A stretch of DNA of 64,000 nucleotides from Leptospira sp. WS39.C2 (lineage in GTDB: Bacteria > Spirochaetota > Leptospiria > Leptospirales > Leptospiraceae), in the NCBI RefSeq assembly GCF_040833965.1, contig NZ_CP162142.1, positions 1,947,001 through 2,011,000 of the forward strand, read 5' to 3'. The notes under the pieces are model-generated. The model did no database searches and had not been told where the DNA came from. It was given only the letters and a program-made list of their open reading frames with translations. Each line of letters opens with the position of its first letter. Position 1 is the stretch's first letter. Positions 45,826 through 54,610 of the stretch are shown here, in pieces. The position numbers and the translations under genes are program-made.

Positions 45826-48404
45826 ATCGATTTGATGATTTTACCAACAACCTCTCCTAAGTCTTTTGACAAATTGGGGAGGTTTTGAATGGTTTCTAAC
45901 TCTCGCTTGGCGATCTTTGGCAAATCTCCCTTCTGTTTCGAAACAGAAGAAAACAATTTTGCAAGGCCCGCCGCAATCTGCGGATTGATTCCATTCAATT
46001 GTTTGATCCTTTCTGCGATGAGCCTATACCCAGTTCCCTGAATTTCATGGAAAGAAAGTGGATTCCTTGCGAAACTAAAAAACAATGACCTCACTTTATT
46101 AGGATTTTTTAGATTGAATTTGGAATGTTTTTCCAAGACTTCCAAATCTTGTTTTTTGTTTTCACCTGTCGCAACTTGTGATGCAAACCAAACATCTAAC
46201 ACTAACGCATCTTGTTTCCATTTTTCATAAAAAATAGAAACTGCATTTTCTTTTTCCTTAGATCCAATTTCAATCAGATACCGAAGGGCAGATATTTCTT
46301 CACTCATATGTTTGGCTTCCCTTTGTTGGGAAATTGCAAGAGCCTCGAAACTTTTTGTAGGATTGTGTAATAAATAAAACAAAGATGTATTTTTTAACCT
46401 ACGTTTTCCAATTTCCTCCTTAGTTTGGATGGGAATTGTTTTTCGATTTTCTTCATATAAAAATTGAAATTCCTTTATAAATTCCTGTGAGATTCTTGTA
46501 ATCGCTTCCTTACGTAGAGATTCTATTTTCAAATACTCAAAGGATTGTAGGTTTTCCGAAATTTGGGTTAAGGAAGGAAAGGTTAAATAAAAACTAAAAT
46601 ATGTTTTCTCCCAATCCTTCTTAAAACTGGATTGTATTGTATTAAGAATTTCAGAAAAACTTTCACTACTCCTTCCTAATTCCAAAGATTCAGACATCCA
46701 AAAAAAGATTAAATTCTGGAATGAAAAAAATCGTGAAACTCCGTCTGGTTCGTGTTCCGCTAGAATTCGAATTTCTTCTTTTGTCATTTCTGATTTTAAG
46801 ACAACTGGACTCGACAATCCTCGAAAAAAGGAAACAATTGGTTTTGTTTTCGAACCAAAGGAAGTTTTGATTCTGACTTCATCTGATTTTCCTTCTTGGA
46901 TCCGTTTTCCTTCTTGGAGTAAATTTCCTAATGGATCAAAAGCAGCGTAAGAATTTACAAAGACAAGTGGCATTGCGTCATTAGAATTATCTGCCAAATC
47001 AAACACCCATTCTTCTGTTTTCTCATCAAAGGATTGTTTTACTTGGATCTCTGGTGTTCCACTTCTATGGTACCAGTTTCGTAAGAGTGGGATCTGTTTT
47101 CCATACGCATGTTCCATTGAAGATACAAATTCTTCAAAGGTAACTCCTTGCCCATCATAACGGGTGAGATAATCAGCAAGACCTTTTTTGAAATTTTCCC
47201 TTCCAATGATTTCTGATACCAATCGTATGACTTCTGCGCCTTTTTCGTAAACCGTCACCGTATAAAAATTATTCATTTCCGTATAAGATTTCGGAACAAT
47301 CGGATGAGACATGGGACCTTGGTCCTCAGGAAATTGGTGTTCTTTTAGAAACAGAATATCTTTGATTCGTTTTACAGCTGGGTCCGTCATATCTTCCGTA
47401 AACCATTGGTCACGAAATACGGTGAGTCCTTCTTTTAAGGTTAAGTTGAACCAATTCCGCAAGGTAACTCGATTTCCTGTCCAATTATGAAAGTATTCAT
47501 GCCCAATGACCGCCATGATCGATTCAAAGGTTTCGTCAGTAGCTGATTTTTTATCAGCAAGTACGAGTTTTGCATTAAATAGATTTAACCCTTTATTTTC
47601 CATTGCCCCCATATTAAAATCTTCTACGGCCACAATCATAAATAGATCTAAATCATATTCTAATCCAAATGTTTCTTCATCCCACTTCATCGCATGTTTT
47701 AAACTTTCAAAAGCGAAACTAACTTTTTCTTCATTCCCCTTTTCCACAAAAATTTTTAAGGAAACCTTCTTTCCTGATTGGGTGATAAATTCATCTTTTG
47801 TTTCGATCAAATCACCAGCGACAAGAGCAAATAAATAACTAGGTTTTGGATAAGGATCTTCCCATAAAACTTCCCTTTTACCTTCTACTGGTGTACTTTC
47901 CGATATGAGATTTCCATTTGATAACATGACTGGGAAATAACTCGGGTCACCTGAAATGATGACCGAAAACTGCATCATATTGTCTGGTCTATCTATGGAA
48001 TAAACAATTTTACGAAATCCTTCTGGTTCGTTTTGAGTACACAACATGGCACCAGATTGGTACAACCCTTCTAAACTTGTATTTTGATTCGGACAAATTC
48101 TGTTTTCCACTGTTAGTTGGAATACTTCACTTGGAGGATGGAAAAATTCGAGTCCAAACTCACTGATTGTATATTCAGTTGGGTCTACAACTTGGCCATT
48201 CACACGTAGAGATAAAAATTCTAAATTTTCACCGTGTAAAAACAGAGGCGAAATTTTTTCCCCATTTAGGCGTACTTCATAATCAGCTCTGACAACTGTG
48301 AGGTGGGGGTCCAAATCGAAACGCAAATGTACCTTTGGAGTGAGCCAAAGGTTTGGTGAATAATCTTCTATTTTATGAACAGGAGACAATGAGGATGATG
48401 TCAT
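45822..48404 (-). CDS. pepN: Aminopeptidase N (M1 family)
   Basis: A zinc aminopeptidase that trims N-terminal residues from peptides. GAMEN (266-270), HEYFH (302-306) and the third zinc ligand E325 are intact, along with the DR[PT]D segment near the start. 860 aa, with the pepN-type C-terminal helical domain. The chosen ATG has AGGAGG directly against it with no spacing, and those bases lie in a hairpin; a TTG five codons in would have normal spacing. Identity certain, start uncertain. Confidence 0.93.
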   Translation of the reverse strand: MTSSSLSPVHKIEDYSPNLWLTPKVHLRFDLDPHLTVVRADYEVRLNGEKISPLFLHGENLEFLSLRVNGQVVDPTEYTISEFGLEFFHPPSEVFQLTVENRICPNQNTSLEGLYQSGAMLCTQNEPEGFRKIVYSIDRPDNMMQFSVIISGDPSYFPVMLSNGNLISESTPVEGKREVLWEDPYPKPSYLFALVAGDLIETKDEFITQSGKKVSLKIFVEKGNEEKVSFAFESLKHAMKWDEETFGLEYDLDLFMIVAVEDFNMGAMENKGLNLFNAKLVLADKKSATDETFESIMAVIGHEYFHNWTGNRVTLRNWFNLTLKEGLTVFRDQWFTEDMTDPAVKRIKDILFLKEHQFPEDQGPMSHPIVPKSYTEMNNFYTVTVYEKGAEVIRLVSEIIGRENFKKGLADYLTRYDGQGVTFEEFVSSMEHAYGKQIPLLRNWYHRSGTPEIQVKQSFDEKTEEWVFDLADNSNDAMPLVFVNSYAAFDPLGNLLQEGKRIQEGKSDEVRIKTSFGSKTKPIVSFFRGLSSPVVLKSEMTKEEIRILAEHEPDGVSRFFSFQNLIFFWMSESLELGRSSESFSEILNTIQSSFKKDWEKTYFSFYLTFPSLTQISENLQSFEYLKIESLRKEAITRISQEFIKEFQFLYEENRKTIPIQTKEEIGKRRLKNTSLFYLLHNPTKSFEALAISQQREAKHMSEEISALRYLIEIGSKEKENAVSIFYEKWKQDALVLDVWFASQVATGENKKQDLEVLEKHSKFNLKNPNKVRSLFFSFARNPLSFHEIQGTGYRLIAERIKQLNGINPQIAAGLAKLFSSVSKQKGDLPKIAKRELETIQNLPNLSKDLGEVVGKIIKSI

Positions 48405-48408
48405 CCTC
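48391..48408 (-). promoter_or_regulatory. Hairpin over the pepN Shine-Dalgarno and start codon
   Basis: On the minus strand GAGGATG, loop ACAT, CATCCTC: a perfect seven-pair stem in which GAGG is the ribosome-binding site and ATG the start codon, paired with codons 3-5. This should lower translation initiation unless opened. Confidence 0.5.
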
Positions 48409-48445
48409 CTTCTTTATTTGGTGGTGGTGATAAGAAAAGTGAATT

Positions 48446-48715
48446 TTAGTTCTGTTTTTCTTTTCTTTTGTCCTCTGCAAAGGTGACTTTTAGATTACGC
48501 CCATCCACAGGCTGCCCATTCATTTGGGCGACGGCTTCTTCTGCCTCACTTGGATTCGCATAAGTGATAAAGGCAAATCCTCTAAAATTACCAGTCTCAC
48601 GATCATGTATCATTTTCAAATCTTGGATCACTCCATACACTGAAAAAATTTGCCGGATATTCTCTTCCTTGAGGGAAAATTTTAAATTCCCTACATAAAT
48701 TTTATTTGAAACCAT
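48446..48715 (-). CDS. RRM-domain RNA-binding protein
   Basis: An 89-aa single RNA-recognition-motif protein. RNP2 is IYVGNL (6-11) and RNP1 is RGFAFITY (45-52) with both aromatic positions filled; a short basic tail (EDKRKEKQN) follows. These small glycine-poor RRM proteins occur in spirochaetes and cyanobacteria and are often cold-induced. I use the ATG giving MVSNKIYVGNL, with GAGGACAGG ahead, not one 11 codons upstream. Confidence 0.9.
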   Translation of the reverse strand: MVSNKIYVGNLKFSLKEENIRQIFSVYGVIQDLKMIHDRETGNFRGFAFITYANPSEAEEAVAQMNGQPVDGRNLKVTFAEDKRKEKQN

Positions 48716-48787
48716 TCCTGTCCTCTTAAAAAGAAATGCATGCCCCAAGTTCCTTGGAACGGCTTGATTAGATAGAAAGAAGAGAAA

Positions 48788-48816
48788 TTGTCAACTGGAA
48801 ATAATTCTTGCATAAT
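48788..48816 (+). promoter_or_regulatory. Sigma-70-type promoter of the REC-EAL gene
   Basis: TTGTCA, 17 bases, CATAAT: five of six matches in each box with ideal spacing. It would give a leader of about 37 bases before the TTG start of the regulator gene. Confidence 0.65.
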
Positions 48817-48859
48817 CTGTGGATTCATATCCATTTGAAACGCTTCTCCAGGTACCCCT

Positions 48860-50530
48860 TTGAACGAAAAACCTTACATCTTATGCATCGATGATGAATT
48901 CTTTATCCTTTGGAACCTCAAAGAACAACTGAAGAAAGTATTTGGCTCAGGGTTTACCATAGAAACTGCGGAAAGTGCAGAAACTGCCAAAGAAATTATG
49001 AAAGAAATTGATAGCAGTGGTGCAGACTTAGCAGTTGTCATCTGTGACCATGTGATGCCTGGCCAAAAAGGGGATGAATTTCTCATCGAAATGCAAAAAA
49101 CGCATCCTCGAACCAAAAAAATCATGTTAACTGGGCAAGCTCCAGCGCAAGCCATAGGGAATGCACTCAATCATGGATGTTTGTACCGGTATTTATCAAA
49201 ACCATGGGATGCACATGATCTTGAACTTACCATCAAACAAGCCATTGATGCTTATTTCCAAGAAAAATCCTTGGAAGAAAAAAACAAAGAATTAGCGGAT
49301 TCCCTATACTTTCATCGAGATACAAAATACCCTAATTTTGAATCTTTAGTCAAAGAACTTAAAAAAAATAACCAATCCAATACAAACCAATCGATTTTAT
49401 TGATTAAAATTGTAACCTTTCCTACCATCATCAAAACTTTTGGGATAGAAATTTACAGAAAAATATTTCGAAAACTTTTGCAACTGCTCACCGTTCATTT
49501 ACAAAATGAACACAAAGTATTTCATTTGTATTCTGATGAAATCGCCATTTTATCAAATTTATCAGAACAAGCATTAGTTGATATGATTCGAAGTTTTCGA
49601 ATGATGTTAAAATCTGATGAATTCTTTTTAGATGGTGTCGGTTTTCACTTAGATTGTCGTTATGCTTCTGCAGAAGGACAGGAAGATTGTTATTACAAAG
49701 CAAAACTTGCCTTATTCCAGGCAGAAATCCAAAACTCTATGGACTTTGTATCTTATTCTGAAGATTTATCCACGGACCATCATTTACAAAATTTCCAACT
49801 CAGCCAAAAAATACATTCAGCAATTACTAATAAACAGATTGTTCCTTTTTTCCAAGGAATCGTGGACAACCAAACTAAAGAAATTCGAAAATTTGAATGT
49901 TTAGCCAGAATCAAGGATAGAGATACAATTTTAACACCAGATGTTTTTTTGAAATTAGCAAAAGTCACTGGTAGCATTCGGATGATTGGTTTACAAATGA
50001 TCGATGAATCGATGCAATATTTTTCAAACTTCCCTTATGATTTTTCGATCAATTTAACTGAATCTGAATTGGAATACAAAAGTTTTAGTAAATGGGTCGA
50101 ATCAAAACTGATACACTATAAAATTGATCCCCAGCGAGTAACGTTCGAAATTTTAGAAGATATTAGCTTTTCAGAACATAAAAATAGTTTGTTTACGATC
50201 AAAGATCTAAAATCCATCGGTTGCCAAATTGCCATAGATGACTTTGGGGTACAATATTCAAATTTAGCTAGGTTACTTGAATTCAATCCAGATTTCCTTA
50301 AAATTGATGGGAAATTTATCAAAAACCTTCCTGAAAATAAAACTGCCTATTTATTAGTGCAAGGGATAGTAGATCTGGCCCGTGGGATTGGTGCAAAAGT
50401 AGTGGCAGAATTTGTGGATCGACCCGCTATACAAGACTTAGTCGAATCCTTAGGAATCGAATATTCCCAAGGATATCTTTTTATGAAACCTTCTGCCTCG
50501 ATTCCCGAAGCAGCCAGTTTAAAGTTGTAG
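48860..50530 (+). CDS. Response regulator with degenerate GGDEF and EAL c-di-GMP phosphodiesterase domains
   Basis: A 556-aa signalling protein. The receiver domain (1-125) keeps the acidic pocket D11/D12, the phospho-acceptor D63 and K114. A GGDEF-like fold (about 160-300) has YSDEI (224-228) in place of GGDEF, so it cannot synthesise c-di-GMP. The EAL domain (about 315-555) reads ECLAR (346-350) for EALLR but keeps N398, E430, the D460-D461 pair, K481, E517 and Q537, so phosphodiesterase activity is plausible. TTG start. No histidine kinase is adjacent. Its last 12 bases overlap the end of the TonB receptor. Confidence 0.88.
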   Translation: MNEKPYILCIDDEFFILWNLKEQLKKVFGSGFTIETAESAETAKEIMKEIDSSGADLAVVICDHVMPGQKGDEFLIEMQKTHPRTKKIMLTGQAPAQAIGNALNHGCLYRYLSKPWDAHDLELTIKQAIDAYFQEKSLEEKNKELADSLYFHRDTKYPNFESLVKELKKNNQSNTNQSILLIKIVTFPTIIKTFGIEIYRKIFRKLLQLLTVHLQNEHKVFHLYSDEIAILSNLSEQALVDMIRSFRMMLKSDEFFLDGVGFHLDCRYASAEGQEDCYYKAKLALFQAEIQNSMDFVSYSEDLSTDHHLQNFQLSQKIHSAITNKQIVPFFQGIVDNQTKEIRKFECLARIKDRDTILTPDVFLKLAKVTGSIRMIGLQMIDESMQYFSNFPYDFSINLTESELEYKSFSKWVESKLIHYKIDPQRVTFEILEDISFSEHKNSLFTIKDLKSIGCQIAIDDFGVQYSNLARLLEFNPDFLKIDGKFIKNLPENKTAYLLVQGIVDLARGIGAKVVAEFVDRPAIQDLVESLGIEYSQGYLFMKPSASIPEAASLKL

Positions 50531-52987
50531 AGTAACTCCGAAATTAACTTGTCTGAAAGGTCCTGGTTGGATTCCTTCGGGAAGTCTAGACGAGATGTAT
50601 TTTCTATCTTGTAAGTTTTTTCCAGATACAAACACAGACCAATTGTCTTTTTTGTATCCAATATTAGCATTTACAAGTTCATAAGCAGGGATTTCGCCGT
50701 CCAAACCTGACGCATCTGATTTGATACCCGCATAACTTAACAATAAACGATTATCAGCTGAAGTACCAACTGAATCATACCAGTAAACCGTTTTCGAATT
50801 TTCTAAATCATGAAACTGTTTAGAAAAATATTGCCATTCTACTCTTGCATAAAATCCAGTACTTCGACTTGAGATTCCAATCGATAAAGTGAGGATATCC
50901 CTTGAAACATAAGGAAGGCGATTTCCATTTGTATCGATATGTACAAGTGGACTCGTATTTCCTTTTGTCCATTCTGTTAGATTGTATGTATACTGGTTTG
51001 ATTTTGCTTCCGTTCTTGTATAAATGATATCAAGAGGGAGATTATAGTTTAATTTCCAAAATTGACCAAAATCAAACGTCATATTAGTTTCCACACCACG
51101 GTGGATTGACTTTCCAGCGTTTACGGGTCTTGAACCTAAATTTCCACCTGCTGCGGAACTATTAATGATTTGGTCTTCAAAATTAAGTAAATAACCAACA
51201 AATTGACCACTTAAATAATCAGTTAATTCTCCCCTAACTCCCGTTTCATAATTCCAAGACCTTTCTGGTTTTAATACCAAATCCTCTGCTGTGGGTGATA
51301 TCGCTGATTCATAACGGGGTGGAGAAAATCCTCGGTGAACCCCAGTAAACCAAGTTAGGTTCCTTGCAAAATCCAATGTTGTACCAAAACCTGGTAATAC
51401 AATTTGGTTTCTAGTGGATGCTGTTTTGTCTAATTGAACCGTTGGATTGGATCCACTGGCATAATCAAAGGTGACAGAATCAAAATCCCGTCGAGCTCTA
51501 TTGATGGAACGCGTTTGTGTGAATGATTCATACCTCACACCTGGAATGATTGAGAATTTTTCTGTTAACCGAATTCGATCCTGAAGATAAACAGATACAG
51601 CTTTTGCTGACCTTCTTTCATCATCCCGGAGTTCCCCACTATTTGATAAACTTGTTTGGGATTGTAAGACTAGAGGATTTGTCCCAGGTCCATTAGGATA
51701 CAATACAAAGTCAGGTGTCACGGGTCCATTGAGGAGTTGTACTTTCGCCATATCAATATGGTAACGAACTCCAAGGTCTATTTCATGTTTAACAGAACCT
51801 GTTTCTAGTTCTGTTTGTAATTTCGATTCAATGCCTGCAAATTTATATGTACGATCTCTGTGGGCATTTGTTCCACGCATCCAAATGGTGTCACTATTCC
51901 GACTTGTATATGGTTCGCCGTCATACGTAGCAAGTGCATCTGTGGGAATCGTGCTCCCTCTTGTATTCCTAGAATAGTTTTGTCTTGCCCAATTCCTTTC
52001 AGTATAGGCGGAATACACCCTCGTGATGAGTTTAGTTTTCTCAGAAATTGTATATTCATGCCCTATTGAAAAACTATAACGTTCTATGGTACGTTTGTCA
52101 TTCTGTGCTGGGTTGTCTTTTGGATTATGATTGAACATTCCCGTTGTCAAACCCACATAAGTTGCTTGGGATTCTTGTTGGTGGAAACCTACCTTTGTCG
52201 TAATATTATGTTGGTCATTTAATTGGTGTATGGTTTTAACATTGGCTTCATTAACAAAATATCCTTGGTTTGCCCGAAACCCATCCCCCTGTTTTCTTAG
52301 AACATTCACATCAAAACCAGTATTACCAAAGGTACCACCAAAATTGACCATTTGGCTGAAGTATGCATTTTCCCCACCTATCGTTTGCAAGGTGAGTTTT
52401 GGATCTTTTGGAGGTTTACGTGTGATAAAATTTACAACTCCACCAATCGTAGATGGCCCAAATAAAATGGAACCAGAACCTTTTACAATTTCGACTCTTT
52501 CCATCCGTTCAATGGAAGGAGTGTAATACATTTCAGGTTCGCCGTATGGATTGAGTGAGGTAAACAAACCATCTTCTAAAATCAAAACCTTTCTAGAAAC
52601 TTCACCACTCACACCACGAAACCCTAAGTTCATGGTCAGTCCCGCTGGATCTTGGTAACGAATGTTCGCACCAGGAACACGTCTTAAGATTTCCATGTTA
52701 TCAGTCGGACGAATTTCTTCTAATTCCTTTTTCCCGATGATTGTCGCCGAACCAGGGATTCGTTTTAGATCTTTTTTATCCCCTATGACACGAATTTCTG
52801 CTTTCTTCCATTTCGGATCTTCAGGATTCTCTTCAGGAATTGTTTCCTCAGGAGAGGGAAGTGATTGTTTTTCCGATGATTGAGGGGATGATTGAGAATT
52901 TGGTTCCTGTGCCCAAATGGGAATGATGCCAAAAGAGAAAGCGAGTATTACCAAACATACATTATTGAGAAGTAGTTTCATTTTCAT
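50519..52987 (-). CDS. TonB-dependent outer-membrane receptor
   Basis: A 22-strand barrel receptor for iron complexes or similar substrates. Signal peptide (about 1-28, ending near IWAQ), a proline/glutamate/serine-rich stretch, then the plug domain (about 75-190; ILRRVPGANIRYQD, NLGFRGVSGE, VEIVKGSGSILFGPSTIGGVVNFITRKPP) and barrel to the terminal VNFGVTLQL. 822 aa from the second of three clustered methionines. The plug resembles the FecA/ferric-citrate group, but the substrate is not proved. No Fur box was identified in the short gap upstream. Confidence 0.9.
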   Translation of the reverse strand: MKMKLLLNNVCLVILAFSFGIIPIWAQEPNSQSSPQSSEKQSLPSPEETIPEENPEDPKWKKAEIRVIGDKKDLKRIPGSATIIGKKELEEIRPTDNMEILRRVPGANIRYQDPAGLTMNLGFRGVSGEVSRKVLILEDGLFTSLNPYGEPEMYYTPSIERMERVEIVKGSGSILFGPSTIGGVVNFITRKPPKDPKLTLQTIGGENAYFSQMVNFGGTFGNTGFDVNVLRKQGDGFRANQGYFVNEANVKTIHQLNDQHNITTKVGFHQQESQATYVGLTTGMFNHNPKDNPAQNDKRTIERYSFSIGHEYTISEKTKLITRVYSAYTERNWARQNYSRNTRGSTIPTDALATYDGEPYTSRNSDTIWMRGTNAHRDRTYKFAGIESKLQTELETGSVKHEIDLGVRYHIDMAKVQLLNGPVTPDFVLYPNGPGTNPLVLQSQTSLSNSGELRDDERRSAKAVSVYLQDRIRLTEKFSIIPGVRYESFTQTRSINRARRDFDSVTFDYASGSNPTVQLDKTASTRNQIVLPGFGTTLDFARNLTWFTGVHRGFSPPRYESAISPTAEDLVLKPERSWNYETGVRGELTDYLSGQFVGYLLNFEDQIINSSAAGGNLGSRPVNAGKSIHRGVETNMTFDFGQFWKLNYNLPLDIIYTRTEAKSNQYTYNLTEWTKGNTSPLVHIDTNGNRLPYVSRDILTLSIGISSRSTGFYARVEWQYFSKQFHDLENSKTVYWYDSVGTSADNRLLLSYAGIKSDASGLDGEIPAYELVNANIGYKKDNWSVFVSGKNLQDRKYISSRLPEGIQPGPFRQVNFGVTLQL

Positions 52988-53062
52988 ATAAATTTTGATT
53001 TTGAGACAAGGGTTCATTTAGGACCTTGAGAGACAACCAAAAAGGAAAAGAAGGGTTCAGGA

Positions 53063-54169
53063 ATGGAGAAAAAATTACATTGGAATGATCATAAATCTAC
53101 CAACATCAGTCTGGTCCGAACGATCCTCATAGGATCAGAAATTTTAACCATTGGTGTTTTGGCTTTTATTTATTACATGTCAGGATCCGAGTTCCAAGAA
53201 GAAGACTATGGCAGTTTTTTCATCGTGGGAGTATTTATGCTCATATTCTTTGGTCTCCCCCATTTGATTATGGCCCTCACAAATAAACCGAAAGAAACAA
53301 TTTTTGATTTGGAAACCAAAACCATTCACTGGTATGACAGAAAAAAAGAAATTAAATCCTTACCTTTCCAAAGCATAAATTCCATATCATATTCAGAATA
53401 TTCTTATACTGTGAATACTAAAAATGGAACACGGACAGTAAGAGTGTATACAGTAGTGGGACATACCAGTGGCGAAACGATCCAACTTATTGAAGGAACT
53501 AATTTCTCAAAAACTCGCTTTGATGGTGAAGTTATATGTAAACATTTACAAGTTCCATTACAAACCGTTGATGGCACTACCCTTTCCCCAGCAGAACTTG
53601 ATTTACCAATTCACAAAAGGAATTTACCAAAACAAATCCTAGATTCCGAAATCAATTTTTCTCCAAATTCAAAACTCACGATTAAAAAATCAAACCAAGA
53701 GATCACACTCAAATCGGAATACAATCCTCGCATCATATTATTTGTTGTGTTATGTGTTAGTTTCGCATTAAGTTTAATTCTTCATTTTGTTTTTGGTGAT
53801 GTGTTCGAACTTTCTCTTTCTTATTGGCAGGAATTCCCTCCTTCTATTTACCAAATTCTCTTTTTGGTGTTTTCCTTTGGGTTAGGATTTTTCCCTTATC
53901 TCTATGTGATTTACCAACAGAAACGTTTAAAGGAAATAACGATTTCAAAAACAATGATCAAATGGTATGGAAAAGAATACCTTTATGGAAATTGGGAAGA
54001 TATACTCCAAATGGAAAATAGGTTGTGTTTGGTGAATGATAAAAAAATGGAAACGTTTTCTTTGTTTTATTTTTGCGAAAATAGTGACATAACTAACGTT
54101 AGATACTGGATTCTCAAAAACATTTTCGAAGTTTCGGGTGGGGATTTAAATTTGGCGAGGTTTGAATAA
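53063..54169 (+). CDS. Membrane protein of unknown function
   Basis: A 368-aa protein with two N-terminal helices (about 18-40 and 52-72), a soluble beta-rich segment (about 80-215) that looks like a PH-like fold (SYTVNTKNGTRTVRVYTVVG), two more helices (about 222-250 and 262-287) and a second soluble segment. The soluble parts appear duplicated in layout. No family recognised. AGAAGGG lies about 9 bases before the ATG. Divergent from the TonB receptor gene. Confidence 0.7.
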   Translation: MEKKLHWNDHKSTNISLVRTILIGSEILTIGVLAFIYYMSGSEFQEEDYGSFFIVGVFMLIFFGLPHLIMALTNKPKETIFDLETKTIHWYDRKKEIKSLPFQSINSISYSEYSYTVNTKNGTRTVRVYTVVGHTSGETIQLIEGTNFSKTRFDGEVICKHLQVPLQTVDGTTLSPAELDLPIHKRNLPKQILDSEINFSPNSKLTIKKSNQEITLKSEYNPRIILFVVLCVSFALSLILHFVFGDVFELSLSYWQEFPPSIYQILFLVFSFGLGFFPYLYVIYQQKRLKEITISKTMIKWYGKEYLYGNWEDILQMENRLCLVNDKKMETFSLFYFCENSDITNVRYWILKNIFEVSGGDLNLARFE

Positions 54170-54184
54170 TATAGAGAACTAAAT

Positions 54185-54209
54185 CCAATGGGAAATTGTA
54201 TCCCATTGG
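54185..54209. terminator. Terminator-like hairpin between two converging genes
   Basis: Perfect nine-pair stem CCAATGGGA / TCCCATTGG with a seven-base loop. On the plus strand it is followed by TAAAATTTGTTTTG, a weak U-rich tail. It sits between two convergent genes and may stop both. Confidence 0.6.
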
Positions 54210-54229
54210 TAAAATTTGTTTTGTATAGT

Positions 54230-54484
54230 TTATTGTCCAGGAAGTGCAGTTGGGTCTTTTTTCTTTTTGTCTTTTGACATCATCCCCTTAATTTTCTCTT
54301 GGGTTTCTGGATCTTGGAGTTTTTCTTTTCCCATTTGGATGGCTTTTTGGCCTTCTTCAGAATTTGCTTTTTCAATCAGTTTATCCATAAAACCAGGTTC
54401 GTTAGAACCAGCATCTTTAGATTCGGAACTTGCACAAGAGAGTGCAAACAAACATGTGAGGAGGAAGAGTATACTTTTTTTCAT
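54230..54484 (-). CDS. Small predicted lipoprotein
   Basis: An 84-aa protein with a clear lipoprotein signal peptide (LFALSC, Cys17) and a charged mature part rich in Lys, Glu and Asp (QMGKEKLQDPETQEKIKG) with no recognised domain. Small charged lipoproteins of this type are common in leptospires. Confidence 0.75.
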   Translation of the reverse strand: MKKSILFLLTCLFALSCASSESKDAGSNEPGFMDKLIEKANSEEGQKAIQMGKEKLQDPETQEKIKGMMSKDKKKKDPTALPGQ

Positions 54485-54610
54485 TTCAATTTACCGTAAG
54501 TAAAGAAAGATCCAATCATTTCTGCATTCGTCAATGGAAAAACAAAATCGTTTGTAGAAAAGCAGCCCCTTTGTAAAACCAATCCAATTACGACCAAAAT
54601 AGGTAATGGA

